From positions 1-64,000 of the forward strand of contig JAIOPD010000071.1 in NCBI GenBank assembly GCA_021414115.1: a stretch of DNA of 64,000 nucleotides, given 5' to 3'. Numbering within the stretch: the stretch's first letter is position 1; the number at the start of each line of letters is the position of its first letter. Shown one piece after another: positions 18,348 through 27,609 of the stretch. The notes below the pieces were generated by a model. It saw nothing but the letters and a program-made list of their open reading frames with translations. It was not told the origin of the DNA and ran no database searches. Source of the DNA: Planctomycetia bacterium (lineage in GTDB: Bacteria; Planctomycetota; Planctomycetia; Pirellulales; UBA1268). A program made the position numbers and the translations under genes.

Positions 18348-18971
18348 ATGGATACCGACGACTCGTTCGCCCCTGAGATCGCGTCCTGCCTCGAGCGGCT
18401 CGCCGCCGGGGACATGACCGCCCGCGACACCATTCTCGAGGTCTGCAGCGGCCGCCTGCGGGCACTCGCCAGCCGGATGCTCGCGCGATTTCCCAACGTG
18501 CGACGCTGGGACGACACGGATGACGTCTTCCAAAATGCCGCGATGCGATTGCACCGCACCCTCGGGCAGATGCGTCTCGAGTCTCCTCGATCGGTGATGG
18601 CCCTGGCGGCGACGCAGCTTCACCGCGAATTGATCGATCTCGCCCGCCGGCATGCAGGCCCCGGGTCGTTCGCCGCCAATCATGCCACGGGTGTCCAGCG
18701 GCCGTCCAAGAGTGGCCAGGGCCAACCTCTGCAGCTCATCGCAGCCGCGGAGCCCCTTACGGAGGAGCTTGATCGCTGGACGCTGTTCCACGAGGCGATC
18801 GAGGGTCTCCGCGAGGACCAGCGGGAGATCTTCCAGCTCGTCTGGTACCTCGGGGCCGATCAAAAGACGATCGCTTCGCTGCTCGAGATCTCCGAGAGAA
18901 CGGTGAAGAGCCGCTGGCGGGAAGCCCGCGAGGCGGTGCGGGCCGCCCTCGAAGGCCGGGCACCCGGCTGA
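18348..18971 (+). CDS. ECF-type RNA polymerase sigma factor (planctomycete type)
   Basis: 207 aa. Region 2 is seen in DTDDVFQNAAMRLHRTL and the following helix. Region 4 is the helix-turn-helix near the C-terminus (GADQKTIASLLEISERTVKSRWREAREAV). Sigma factors of this planctomycete group lie beside Ser/Thr kinases instead of classical anti-sigma genes, as here with the divergent WD40 kinase, so kinase control of its activity is plausible but unproven. The ATG at 18348 follows CGGCGGAAACGGC. Confidence 0.88.
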   Translation: MDTDDSFAPEIASCLERLAAGDMTARDTILEVCSGRLRALASRMLARFPNVRRWDDTDDVFQNAAMRLHRTLGQMRLESPRSVMALAATQLHRELIDLARRHAGPGSFAANHATGVQRPSKSGQGQPLQLIAAAEPLTEELDRWTLFHEAIEGLREDQREIFQLVWYLGADQKTIASLLEISERTVKSRWREAREAVRAALEGRAPG

Positions 18972-19010
18972 AATGAAATCAGGGAAGCCTGCGCCGTGGC
19001 CTCGGGTGCT

Positions 19011-19045
19011 CGGGAAGCCCGGAGCGCGAGCGACGGGTAGACGGG
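19011..19045 (+). repeat. dispersed palindromic intergenic repeat, single arm
   Basis: A forward copy of the family arm GGGAAGCCCGGAGCGCGAG with CGACGGGTAGACGGG following, lying between the ECF sigma gene and the DUF3472 gene. It is nearly identical to the copies at 43085 and, inverted, at 36161 and 50885. Confidence 0.7.
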
Positions 19046-19196
19046 TGGCCGCCGCATCGGCTCCCGAAGCGGGTGTTTCTCAGCCGGACCACGCTCGGCT
19101 GCCGTGAGGATCGAGGCGACGACGTACACTTCACCAAGGCCGGGATGTTGTTGTTCGAGGGCGCGAGACCTCCCGCGGTGCCGATGGAGCCATGCC

Positions 19197-20462
19197 GTGA
19201 TTCATCGCCTTCTCTGCGTCGTCCTTTGCGGAACGGTGGTCCTCCCGGGCGTAGCGGCCGGCGGCTCGCCCTGGTCGATACCTCTGGCGGGGAATGCCTT
19301 TCGCATGGATCCGGCGGACGACGCCGGACATGGTGCCGATCAGCAGGTGGTTTTCTTTCGCCTCGACCGCCCGGCCACAGTCCGGTTGTCGCTCCGCGGC
19401 CGGGCGCGGCAGGGCACGCCCGGCGTCGTCGTGCGGGCGGGTGAACGCACCTTCATGGCGACGTTCACGGGCCCGGAGCCTGCCACGCACGAGCTGGGCG
19501 AACTGGACGTGAAGCAGGCGGGCTACGTCCGCGTCGAGCTTGCGCGACCGGATGACGAGGCCGCCGCAGAAGCCGACGTGCAGGCGCTGGTGATCCACGC
19601 TACCGACGAGCCGCTGGCCGTCGATTTCGTACGGAACAACGAGGGAAACATGTTTTACTGGGGGCGACGTGGCCCTTCGGTGCATCTGACGTACGAAACG
19701 CCGAAACCGACCGATTTGCAGTACGCCTACAGCGAAATCACGGTCCCTGAAGGATTCGACGTGCAGGGCTCCTATTTCATGGCCAACGGCTTCGGCGAAG
19801 GCTATTTCGGGATTCAGGTGAACGGCCCGGTGGAACGCCGGGTGTTGTTTTCGGTGTGGAGCCCTTTTTCCACCGACAACACCAGGGACATTCCGGAAGA
19901 CATGCGCGTCGTGAAACTCTCCGCGGGCCCGGACGTGCACGTCGGCGAGTTCGGCAACGAGGGCTCGGGCGGCCAGAGCTACCTGATCTACCCCTGGAAA
20001 GCCGGCATCACCTATCGCTTTTTGACGGAGGTGACGCCCGACCCGGAGGCTCCCGGCCAGACCCGCTACACCGCCTGGTTCGGCGACAAGGCGAAGCAGG
20101 AATGGCGGCTGATCGCCAGCTTCCGCCGCCCGAAGACGACGACGCATCTCCGCGGATTCCATTCCTTTCTCGAGAACTTCAACCCCAACACCGGTCACCT
20201 CACGCGTGGAGCGGACTACGGCAACGTCTGGGTCCGAGACACGCAAGGTGTATGGCACGAGTGCACGAAAGCCCGGCTGTCGGCGGACGCGACCGGTCGA
20301 GGCCGTCACCGCATGGATTACGACGGGGGTGCGACGGGCGGTCGCTTCTTCATGAAGAACTGCGGTTTTTTCGCAGCACCGGGGAAGATCGGCGAGGTCT
20401 TCACCCGCGACTCGACCGCAGCCGATGAGCCGACGATCGATTTCCACTCGCTGCCGCGCTGA
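19197..20462 (+). CDS. secreted DUF3472 domain protein
   Basis: About 421 aa from the GTG at 19197, which gives a signal peptide (IHRLLCVVLCGTVVLPGVAAGG) and has GGAG upstream. Earlier in-frame starts would place a non-secretory Arg/Cys-rich segment in front. The N-terminal part resembles the DUF5077 beta-sandwich. The C-terminal DUF3472 part contains FYWGRRGPSVHLTYETP, YFGIQVNGP, SVWSPFSTDN and GGQSYLIYPWKAG. DUF3472/DUF5077 proteins are secreted and found beside carbohydrate-active enzymes in planctomycetes and Bacteroidetes. The biochemical role is unknown. Confidence 0.82.
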   Translation: MIHRLLCVVLCGTVVLPGVAAGGSPWSIPLAGNAFRMDPADDAGHGADQQVVFFRLDRPATVRLSLRGRARQGTPGVVVRAGERTFMATFTGPEPATHELGELDVKQAGYVRVELARPDDEAAAEADVQALVIHATDEPLAVDFVRNNEGNMFYWGRRGPSVHLTYETPKPTDLQYAYSEITVPEGFDVQGSYFMANGFGEGYFGIQVNGPVERRVLFSVWSPFSTDNTRDIPEDMRVVKLSAGPDVHVGEFGNEGSGGQSYLIYPWKAGITYRFLTEVTPDPEAPGQTRYTAWFGDKAKQEWRLIASFRRPKTTTHLRGFHSFLENFNPNTGHLTRGADYGNVWVRDTQGVWHECTKARLSADATGRGRHRMDYDGGATGGRFFMKNCGFFAAPGKIGEVFTRDSTAADEPTIDFHSLPR

Positions 20463-20875
20463 CAAGCGGGCCCGTCGATGGCTCCGTCGAGCGGCGCGAC
20501 CATGGGTATGGTCGCCGGGCGGGTAGCGGTCGAACCGGGGCGGAGTTGTTGAACCGCTCGGCGGCGGCGTCCCAGCCGAGCCGCTGGTCGCAGCGCTGCG
20601 AATCGTGCTGTCATCCACAAGGCCGCCTTGCCCCGCTCCTCGACAGTCATTCGACGGACACGTTCAATCTCGGCCTGACGCGACGCGGCGTGGCTGACAC
20701 TGGGCCGCAGTCGTGGAAAAGATCGCGCGTTCCCCGTGCCTCCATCCTCCCCTGGCCAAACCAACGCTGCGCAGCCATTTTTTGTCCATCCGGACTGTGC
20801 ATGGGTCCGGGTTGCCGATGCCGTTGTCGCCTCGAATCACAAGCGGTCCCAATCCGGCACGCGTGGGCGACTCGC
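20463..20875. other. intergenic region with a hairpin and a possible gene remnant
   Basis: A perfect 8-bp stem with a GGGT loop lies at 20496-20515 (GCGACCAT/ATGGTCGC), shortly after the DUF3472 stop; without a T-run it is only a possible transcript end. On the minus strand an open stretch reads IERVRRMTVEERGKAALWM and continues RFAAL. It resembles the short helical N-terminus of hypothetical proteins often found with nucleotidyltransferase or toxin genes. No start, partner or downstream continuation is convincing, so I treat it as a remnant at best. Confidence 0.3.
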
Positions 20876-21535
20876 TCAGGGCGATTCCGCGTCGGCGGCA
20901 ACCGGTCTCCAGCGGAGGCCCCGCACCTCCGCCGTCGTGGCGTAGGTGGCGATTCCCAGCGGCTTGGAGGGGATCACCTCGTCGCGAACGGAGATCCGGC
21001 GACCTTCGGTGGCCTGATCGATGATCGACTCGCCGTCGAGAAAACACTCGATCCGCTCCTCCGTCACACGCACCTTCACGGCGTACCATCGCCCCTTCTC
21101 GAAGACGCGGGCGTCGGTGGTCTCGTTGTCGCCCGCATCGCGGCCGTCGATGCTCGACAGACCGGTGATCGCGCCCCCCCAGCCGCCGAGAATCAGGCTG
21201 CAGGAGTCGTCTCCCACGGGAAACGTCAGCCCGCAGAAGAAGTCATTGCCCTCGACCCGCCGCGCCTCGAGCGCGATCTCGTAGTCGCGCCGCGGAAAAT
21301 CACCCGCCCAGGTGATGCCGCTCAGGTCGCCCCCCATCGGAATCCGGATCACACCATCGGCAACCAGCGGCTCGCCCTCGGCGCCGAAGGGCGTCTGCTT
21401 CCACTCCCCGAGGGTCCGGCCGTCGAACAGCGACTGCCAGCGAGGCTCGGCGGCGATCGGCGATACCGGGTCGGCGGCGCGCGCCGCGGGACACACTCCG
21501 CACAGAATGACCGCGAGCACCATGGCACAACGCAT
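20876..21535 (-). CDS. secreted DUF1080 (3-keto-disaccharide hydrolase-like) protein
   Basis: 219 aa. It has a signal peptide (MRCAMVLAVILCGVCPAARA), then the DUF1080/concanavalin-like fold: WQSLFDGRTLGEWKQT, DFPRRDYEIALEARR, NDFFCGLTFPVG, WYAVKVRV and the closing GIATYATTAEVRGLRWRP. These are the typical strands of the family, which is greatly expanded in planctomycetes and is annotated as glycoside-acting. The ATG at 21535 with GAGAGG upstream is preferred over a longer frame that overlaps the next gene. It follows the TlpA-like gene with about 20 bp between, so they are probably co-transcribed. Confidence 0.85.
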   Translation of the reverse strand: MRCAMVLAVILCGVCPAARAADPVSPIAAEPRWQSLFDGRTLGEWKQTPFGAEGEPLVADGVIRIPMGGDLSGITWAGDFPRRDYEIALEARRVEGNDFFCGLTFPVGDDSCSLILGGWGGAITGLSSIDGRDAGDNETTDARVFEKGRWYAVKVRVTEERIECFLDGESIIDQATEGRRISVRDEVIPSKPLGIATYATTAEVRGLRWRPVAADAESP

Positions 21536-21558
21536 CGGCACCTCTCCACGATCGCGCA

Positions 21559-22449
21559 TCAACGGATCGCGTCCATGAACGACTTGTCCTTTTTCCACTC
21601 GCGGGCGATCTTCATCGCCTCGATGCCGATGTCGGTGCCTTTGTAGCCCGCTGCGCATCGCTGGAGCAAGCCTGCGGCACGCACGGGATCCGTGGCCTTC
21701 GCCTCGACGGCCTGTTCGAGCATCCGCCGGCCATGGGCTTCCACTTTCTCAACCACATACCGGGCCTCTTCCGCCGTCGCCTCGTCCTTCGACTTCACCA
21801 GCCCCTTCGACTTGCGCAACACACCGGCGAGGTTCGCTTCGTTTTGGAGCGACGCGCCAAGGGCGGCGAGCTTGACGAGCTGCTTCCCCTCCAACACCGC
21901 CGCCGGCGCGAGTCGAACGGCGGCGATGACCGACTCGTGCGCCTCCGCGGGCGAGCCCCGAAAAATGCACTGGCCGGTGTGGTCGAAGACCATGCAGTGG
22001 GGGATGCCCTCAAAGTCCATTCCGTCGGCGACTTGGGCGTTTTCGACGATCGGAAACGTGACGCCGAGTTCATCGACCACTTTCTTGACTTCGGCGGGCT
22101 CACCGCCCTGTGCGTGCGCCCCCACCACGATGAGGCCCGACGGACCGAGCTGACGATGGAGCGCCTCGAGCTTCGGCATGCTCGCGATGCACGGAGGGCA
22201 GTGGACGCCCCAAAACTCGAGCACGACCACGTGATGGGCAAGCGACTGATCGGTGAGCTGCGGGCCCGACACCTGGCCGCCGAGCCGGATGCCCGCCGCG
22301 GTGATCTTCATGTTGTGGGCGTCGGCCGCGGCGGCCGGAACGACGGGGCCCGACCACCCAACGGCAATCATCACCAGTAACCACCACCGACCAGCGACCT
22401 GCCGCTGACCCGCACGAAGGTCGCTGCGGTTCGTATCGTGAGCGTCCAT
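21559..22449 (-). CDS. TlpA/thioredoxin-like exported protein
   Basis: 296 aa. A membrane/signal segment (WWLLVMIAVGWSGPVVPAAAAD) is followed by a thioredoxin fold with a CPPC active site in EFWGVHCPPCIASMPKLEAL and the cis-Pro loop EGIPHCMVFD. The C-terminal about 120 residues are helical and charged. TlpA-like proteins reduce or shuffle disulphides outside the cytoplasm, often for cytochrome maturation. The CPPC dipeptide and the long helical tail are both unusual for the family. The start at 22449 follows GGGAGGAACTCGGC. It is upstream of the DUF1080 gene in the same orientation. Confidence 0.85.
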   Translation of the reverse strand: MDAHDTNRSDLRAGQRQVAGRWWLLVMIAVGWSGPVVPAAAADAHNMKITAAGIRLGGQVSGPQLTDQSLAHHVVVLEFWGVHCPPCIASMPKLEALHRQLGPSGLIVVGAHAQGGEPAEVKKVVDELGVTFPIVENAQVADGMDFEGIPHCMVFDHTGQCIFRGSPAEAHESVIAAVRLAPAAVLEGKQLVKLAALGASLQNEANLAGVLRKSKGLVKSKDEATAEEARYVVEKVEAHGRRMLEQAVEAKATDPVRAAGLLQRCAAGYKGTDIGIEAMKIAREWKKDKSFMDAIR

Positions 22450-22505
22450 GCCGAGTTCCTCCCAGGAGTCCGCGGCACATTGCAGTGCCTGGTGATCGCC
22501 GAAGT

Positions 22506-24638
22506 TTACCGCCGTCCGTCAGCCGCCACCACCACTTCGCGTACCAGGGCATCGGCCCGATAAACCGTGCGAAGTGCGGCAAGAATGCCGGCGGCATCCA
22601 CCGCGATCGCGCGGGCACGCCGATCGTCGTAGGCGACGTCGAGCACGAGCGACTCGATGTTACCGTCGAAGATCACGCCAACGAGCCGCCCGTCGCGGTT
22701 CACCACGGGGCTCCCCGAGTTGCCGCCGATGATGTCGGCCGTCGAGACGAAGTTGAGCGGTGTCGCCATGAAGGCGGCATCGGCCTTGAGCTGGTCGCGC
22801 AGCTCATTCCAGCGCGCCGGGAGGTCGAATGGCGGTGTCTCACGCTTGGCCGCAGCCCGCGCGAAGAGTCCCGCATACGTGGTGATCGGGGCGATGCGCC
22901 GCGGGCCGGCCTCGCCATAGCCTGCCACGCTTCCGTAGGCGAGCCGCAACGTGAAGGTGGCGTCGGGATACATCGCCGTGCCCTCGGTGGCGAACTGGCT
23001 CGCCGCGATCTCGGCGTGCGCCTGCCGCTTCACCTCGTCGGCCTCTTCTGCGATCCGCCGCAGCGACCGCGACTCGAGATCGACGAGTTTCGCGACTGCG
23101 AGCATCGGGTCGCTTGACGCAGCCAGCGCCGCCGGCCCGCCGTCATACAGGGCCCGCCGGCTGTCCGGCGGAGCGCTGCCTGACTTCGGGTCCGGACGCC
23201 TGCCGAGCCCTGTCCCGGCGATCAGTTCGCCGGCACGATCCCGCGGTGACCTGCCCGCGAGCACGCTCGTCACCAGTTCGTCGTCGCCACCGAGTGTGGT
23301 CGCCAGCCAGGTCAGCGAGTCGGCGAGTTTCGCGGTCTCAAACTCGCCGTACAACGGCTCGTCCGAGAAGAGTCGGAGTTCGAGGGACTCGCGATTCGAG
23401 TCGCGAAACTCCCGGAGCCTTTCTCCGCTGGGCTTGGCCTGCTCCTCGACCGCTCGCAGGATCGTCCGCGCATTGGCGAAGAACCGGCTGTTGAACGCGA
23501 GGCCGCCCTCGAGCAGGCGATGCCGCAGGGCGATGCCGTCGAGCGTCGCCTGGGCCTGCTCGATGCGAACGTAGGGCGACGTCCCGCCCGCCAGCCCGTC
23601 CTCGAGCCTTTTCCGCCGATCGACTTCCGCCTGACGTTTGGCGGCCATGATCCGCGGATCGAGCAGGCCGGCGAGCACTCCCTGCCGAGCCTTGCGGCCG
23701 TTCTGCACGCCGAACAAGTCGCCCATCGCCTGCCTTCGCTCTTCGGGGCCACGTGCCGCATAGGCACCATAGAGCGCCTCGAGACGATTGAGCGTGGCGA
23801 GCTGAAACGGCACCACATGGTCGCGCATCGAGACGATCTCGGCGACGGTGTTGCCCCGGTCGGTGTGCCCGGGGTGCCCCGAGACGAACACGAGATCGCC
23901 CTCGGCCACGGGCCCTGTCGCCCAATCGAGATGGTGCGGCACGCGGGCGGGCCGGCCCTCCTCGTAGGCGCGAAAAAAGCAGATGTCGAGGTTGTATCTC
24001 GGAAACTCGAAGTTGTCGGCGTCGCCGCCGAAGAAGGCGATCTGCTGCTCCGGCGCAAACACGAGCCGCACGTCGGTGTATTTCTTGGAGCAGTAGAGGT
24101 GGTAGGCCCCGCCCTGATAGAGCGTCACGACGTCGCTCCGCAGTCCGGTGGCGGCCAATGACTCCTGCTCGATCGCGGCCATCGCGGCCCGCCGCGCCGG
24201 AAACGCCTGCTCGGCCGTCATCCCGGTCGTCACCGCTGCCTGCACGCGAGCCGTCACGTCTTCGATCGACACCAAGACATTCAGCTCGAGGTCGTGGCAC
24301 TTCAACTCGTCGGCGCGGGTGGCGGCGGCGAAGCCATCGCGGGCGTAGTCGTGGGTTTCATCGCCGAGTTTGTGGAGGCTGTCGGCGCCGACGTGATGAT
24401 TGGTGATCACCAGACCGTCGGCCGACACGAAGGCTCCTGATCCGCCGGAGTTGAATCGCACGCTCGACTGCTGCAGATGGAGCAGCCACTCGGCCGTCGG
24501 CATCGCACCGTGATCCTGCCGCAGGCGGTCGAGCGGCGGGGCGTTGAAGAGCCACATCCCCTCGTCGGCCCGGATCGAGACGGCACCGAGCAGGCAGCCG
24601 ACGGCCGCGATGCAGGCCCTTGACACAAAAATATACAT
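22506..24638 (-). CDS. S46 family serine dipeptidyl-peptidase (DPP7/DPP11-like)
   Basis: About 710 aa, exported (signal region SRACIAAVGCLLGAVSIRAD). The chymotrypsin-like double barrel of S46 peptidases is visible: N-terminal DEGMWLFNAPP, GGSGAFVSADGLVITNHHV containing the catalytic His, GDADNFEFPRYNLDICFFR and C-terminal IIGGNSGSPVVNRDGRLVG containing the catalytic Ser, followed by IFDGN. These enzymes remove dipeptides from oligopeptides in the periplasm. The ATG at 24638 has CAGGAG 8 nt upstream. A GTG at 24656 lies in frame but includes the ribosome site. It is divergent from comM across a short gap. Confidence 0.92.
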   Translation of the reverse strand: MYIFVSRACIAAVGCLLGAVSIRADEGMWLFNAPPLDRLRQDHGAMPTAEWLLHLQQSSVRFNSGGSGAFVSADGLVITNHHVGADSLHKLGDETHDYARDGFAAATRADELKCHDLELNVLVSIEDVTARVQAAVTTGMTAEQAFPARRAAMAAIEQESLAATGLRSDVVTLYQGGAYHLYCSKKYTDVRLVFAPEQQIAFFGGDADNFEFPRYNLDICFFRAYEEGRPARVPHHLDWATGPVAEGDLVFVSGHPGHTDRGNTVAEIVSMRDHVVPFQLATLNRLEALYGAYAARGPEERRQAMGDLFGVQNGRKARQGVLAGLLDPRIMAAKRQAEVDRRKRLEDGLAGGTSPYVRIEQAQATLDGIALRHRLLEGGLAFNSRFFANARTILRAVEEQAKPSGERLREFRDSNRESLELRLFSDEPLYGEFETAKLADSLTWLATTLGGDDELVTSVLAGRSPRDRAGELIAGTGLGRRPDPKSGSAPPDSRRALYDGGPAALAASSDPMLAVAKLVDLESRSLRRIAEEADEVKRQAHAEIAASQFATEGTAMYPDATFTLRLAYGSVAGYGEAGPRRIAPITTYAGLFARAAAKRETPPFDLPARWNELRDQLKADAAFMATPLNFVSTADIIGGNSGSPVVNRDGRLVGVIFDGNIESLVLDVAYDDRRARAIAVDAAGILAALRTVYRADALVREVVVAADGRR

Positions 24639-24707
24639 CTGTACACTCCTGAACACCGAGCCGCCGCGGACATCTCCGCATCACCCGAGAATAATGGAGC
24701 AGATCCC

Positions 24708-26279
24708 ATGCTGGCACGCCTGCAGACCTTTTCCCTGGTCGGCATCGAAGCCGTTCCGGTCGACGTGGAAGTGGATGTTTCCGCGGGAGCCCTGCCCGCC
24801 ACCGTGCTCGTCGGGATGCCCGACGCGGCGATTCGGGAGAGCACCCATCGCGTCGCCCGAGCGATGGTCAACTCGGGGTTCACACGGCCCAACGACCGGA
24901 TCGTCGTCAATCTCGCGCCTGCCGCCCTTCCCAAGCAGGCCGCCACGTTCGACCTGCCGATCACGCTGGGTATTCTGGCCGGCAGCGGCCAGTTTTCTTC
25001 CGAACGACTGCTCGATTACGCGGTCATCGGCGAGTTGTCGCTGGAGGGATCGACCCGCCCCGCCCGTGGCGCCCTGTCGATCGCGATCGCCGCAGCGCGG
25101 CAGAAGCATGAGCATTCTCGGGGCGGACGGCCGCTCAAGGGCGTGGTGGTGCCGGCCGCCAGCGCGATGGAGGCCGCCGTCGTTCAGGACATCGACGTGA
25201 TCCCCGTTTCCTCTCTAACGGAGGCCGTACAGTTTTTCTCCGGTGATCTCCAGATTGCTCCCACACCCGCCCGGGTCTCCGAGTGGTTCGATCGCTTCGC
25301 CTCCTATGACATCGACTTCGCTGACGTTCGTGGCCAGGAAGCAGCGAAGCGTGCCATCTGCGTCGCGGCGGCCGGCAACCACAACTGCCTCATGGTCGGG
25401 CCACCGGGGGGCGGCAAGACGATGCTCGCGAAGCGAGTGCCGACGATCCTCCCGCAACTCTCGGCGGCGGAGTCGATCGAGACCACGCGGATCTACAGCG
25501 CGCTTGGGCTCATGCAGGCGGGCCAGCCTTTGATGGCGACACGACCCTTTCGCGCGCCGCATCACACGATCTCCGAAGCCGGACTCGTCGGAGGCAGATC
25601 GATCCCAATGCCCGGGGAGATCTCGCTGGCACACAAGGGAGTTTTGTTTCTCGACGAACTTCCGGAGTTCAACCGGCGCACGCTGGAGGTGCTTCGCCAG
25701 CCGCTCGAGGATGGCGAAGTGACGATCAGCCGGGCAAAATCGACGACGCGCTTTCCGGCTGATTTCATGCTGGTGGCGGCGATGAATCCCTGCCCCTGCG
25801 GCTACCGCGGCGAGCCGCGGCGGACATGCCAATGCACGGCGCCGCAGGTCGACAAATACATGAGCAAGGTCTCGGGACCGCTGCTCGATCGGATCGACAT
25901 CCACCTGGAAGTGCCCGCGGTTCCCTTCCGCGAGCTCTCGGCGACACGCTCGGGCACGTCGAGCAGCCAGATGCGCGAGGCGGTGCTGGCGGCCCGGCTT
26001 CGGCAGGCGCAGCGTTTCGGCGGAGCGACGGGGCGAGCCACGCGGTGCAACGCCCGGATGACGAGCCGCGAGATCCGCGAGTTCTGCCGGACCGAGCCCG
26101 CCGCAGCCGAGTTGCTCCGCGCTGCCGTCGGCGACCTGGGTCTCTCCGCGAGGGCTCACGACAAGGTGCTCCGCGTTGCCCGGACGGTCGCCGATCTCGA
26201 CGCGGCCGACACGATCTCGTGCAGCCACATTAGCGAGGCCATCAACTACCGGCTGCTCGACCGCAGCCTGTGGCAGTGA
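24708..26279 (+). CDS. comM: ComM/YifB family Mg-chelatase-like AAA+ ATPase
   Basis: 523 aa. The N-terminal ChlI/Lon-like domain (ATVLVGMPDAAIRES, VVNLAPAALPKQ) precedes an AAA+ module with Walker A (MVGPPGGGKTMLAKR), Walker B (LFLDELPEF) and a conserved Cys cluster (CPCGYRGEPRRTCQC). ComM is a helicase that promotes branch migration during natural transformation, and the family is near universal. Here it stands alone. No other competence gene was recognised nearby except the degenerate CinA-like protein at 58.9-60.2 kb, which is not adjacent. Confidence 0.93.
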   Translation: MLARLQTFSLVGIEAVPVDVEVDVSAGALPATVLVGMPDAAIRESTHRVARAMVNSGFTRPNDRIVVNLAPAALPKQAATFDLPITLGILAGSGQFSSERLLDYAVIGELSLEGSTRPARGALSIAIAAARQKHEHSRGGRPLKGVVVPAASAMEAAVVQDIDVIPVSSLTEAVQFFSGDLQIAPTPARVSEWFDRFASYDIDFADVRGQEAAKRAICVAAAGNHNCLMVGPPGGGKTMLAKRVPTILPQLSAAESIETTRIYSALGLMQAGQPLMATRPFRAPHHTISEAGLVGGRSIPMPGEISLAHKGVLFLDELPEFNRRTLEVLRQPLEDGEVTISRAKSTTRFPADFMLVAAMNPCPCGYRGEPRRTCQCTAPQVDKYMSKVSGPLLDRIDIHLEVPAVPFRELSATRSGTSSSQMREAVLAARLRQAQRFGGATGRATRCNARMTSREIREFCRTEPAAAELLRAAVGDLGLSARAHDKVLRVARTVADLDAADTISCSHISEAINYRLLDRSLWQ

Positions 26280-26335
26280 TCCCCGCCGTTTGATCGCTCT
26301 CGACCACGGCGACGCGATTCTGCGAGAATACGGCG

Positions 26336-27052
26336 ATGAGTGACACTCGTTTCGACATAGCCCCGCTTCGCCATCCATCCCGTTTCCGAACCATGCTGCT
26401 GATCACGGCAGCGGCCGTGGCAGCTGCCGGCCTGTTGCTGTTTTTCATCGATCTTCCAGTGGCCACATGGTGCAAGTCGCATCGGCTGCCGGGCGAGATC
26501 GGACGACTCATCAACCTCCTGGAAATCTCGGGGCATTCGCTCGGCGCTCTGATCATCCTGCTCGCGGCCCTGACGTTGGATCCGTCGTTGCGGTTTCCAT
26601 GGCCGGGGCGGTTCGCCGCCGGGGAGCAGGCGTTTGCCCGGCTCGTCGCGGCCACCTACCTCGGCGGCCTCGTCGTCGACGCCATCAAGGTCTCCGTCGA
26701 ACGGGTTCGGCCACGGGCGGCCGACCTGGCGACGTTGGGGTCGCCGTTTGCGACCTTCGGCGATGCATCACTGACCGTGGCCGCACCGCATGCCGCCGAC
26801 TTGATGAGTTTTCCGTCAGGCCATTCCGCGGTCGCGGCCGGCCTCGCCGCCGCACTGGCCTGGCGTTACCCGCGGGGCATCCCCCTCTTTGCCTTCCTGG
26901 CCGCCGCGACGGCCCTCCAGCGGGTTGTCACATCGGCCCATTACCCGAGCGACGTGGCCCTCGGGGCGGCGGTGGGTCTTATCGGAGCCGCAGCCTGCTT
27001 GGGTCCGTTCCGGTCACGACGAGGCTCGTTGGCCGGTTTGAGCGGGGCGTGA
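26336..27052 (+). CDS. PAP2-type membrane phosphatase
   Basis: 238 aa with five or six membrane helices. The three PAP2 acid phosphatase motifs are KVSVERVRPR, SFPSGHSA and RVVTSAHYPSDV, with the catalytic histidines in the second and third. Family members dephosphorylate lipid phosphates such as phosphatidic acid or undecaprenyl diphosphate. It is 41 bp upstream of a response-regulator gene and may be co-transcribed with it. Confidence 0.88.
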   Translation: MSDTRFDIAPLRHPSRFRTMLLITAAAVAAAGLLLFFIDLPVATWCKSHRLPGEIGRLINLLEISGHSLGALIILLAALTLDPSLRFPWPGRFAAGEQAFARLVAATYLGGLVVDAIKVSVERVRPRAADLATLGSPFATFGDASLTVAAPHAADLMSFPSGHSAVAAGLAAALAWRYPRGIPLFAFLAAATALQRVVTSAHYPSDVALGAAVGLIGAAACLGPFRSRRGSLAGLSGA

Positions 27053-27092
27053 TACCATTCATCGAGTTTCGAAGACCCTGGAACCAGCAGTT

Positions 27093-27542
27093 ATGGCAGT
27101 CAAAAGAGCAAAGAAGACCAGTCGGGCAGCGGCACCTGAGGCCGAGGCCGCAGGGGGCACGACGTCCGCGACGAAGCCGGTCGGAAAGCGAATTCTGCTC
27201 GTCGACGACGACGCCGAGATCGTGGAGTCGATGCGGACGGTGCTCGAGTCCCGGGGCTATCAGATCCTCGTGGCCCGCGACGGCAACCAAGGGCTGGTCC
27301 TCGCCGAGGGCGAGGATCCCGATCTTGTCGTGCTCGACATGATGATGCCCAAACGGAGCGGGTTTCTGGTGCTCGAAAAGCTCCGTCGCAGCCGCCCCAA
27401 TCCCATGCGGGTGATCATGATCACGGCGAACGAGGGAAGTCGTCACAAGGCGTATGCCGAGATGCTGGGCGTGGACGACTACATCCGGAAGCCGTTCGCC
27501 ATGGACAGGCTGCTCGAAAGCGTCGATCGGCTGCTGTCCTGA
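27093..27542 (+). CDS. single-domain response regulator
   Basis: 149 aa. An Ala/Lys-rich N-terminal extension of about 30 residues precedes a CheY-like receiver: acidic pocket LLVDDDAEI, phospho-acceptor Asp in LVVLDMMMP, switch Thr in VIMITANE and Lys in DDYIRKPF. There is no output domain, so it must act by protein interaction. No histidine kinase gene is adjacent. Confidence 0.9.
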   Translation: MAVKRAKKTSRAAAPEAEAAGGTTSATKPVGKRILLVDDDAEIVESMRTVLESRGYQILVARDGNQGLVLAEGEDPDLVVLDMMMPKRSGFLVLEKLRRSRPNPMRVIMITANEGSRHKAYAEMLGVDDYIRKPFAMDRLLESVDRLLS

Positions 27543-27609
27543 CGGCCCGTTGACGCAGCCCGGCCTGCCAACCTCAGCCCCTCCCTTTTTGGACCCGAAA
27601 GGAAGTTCG

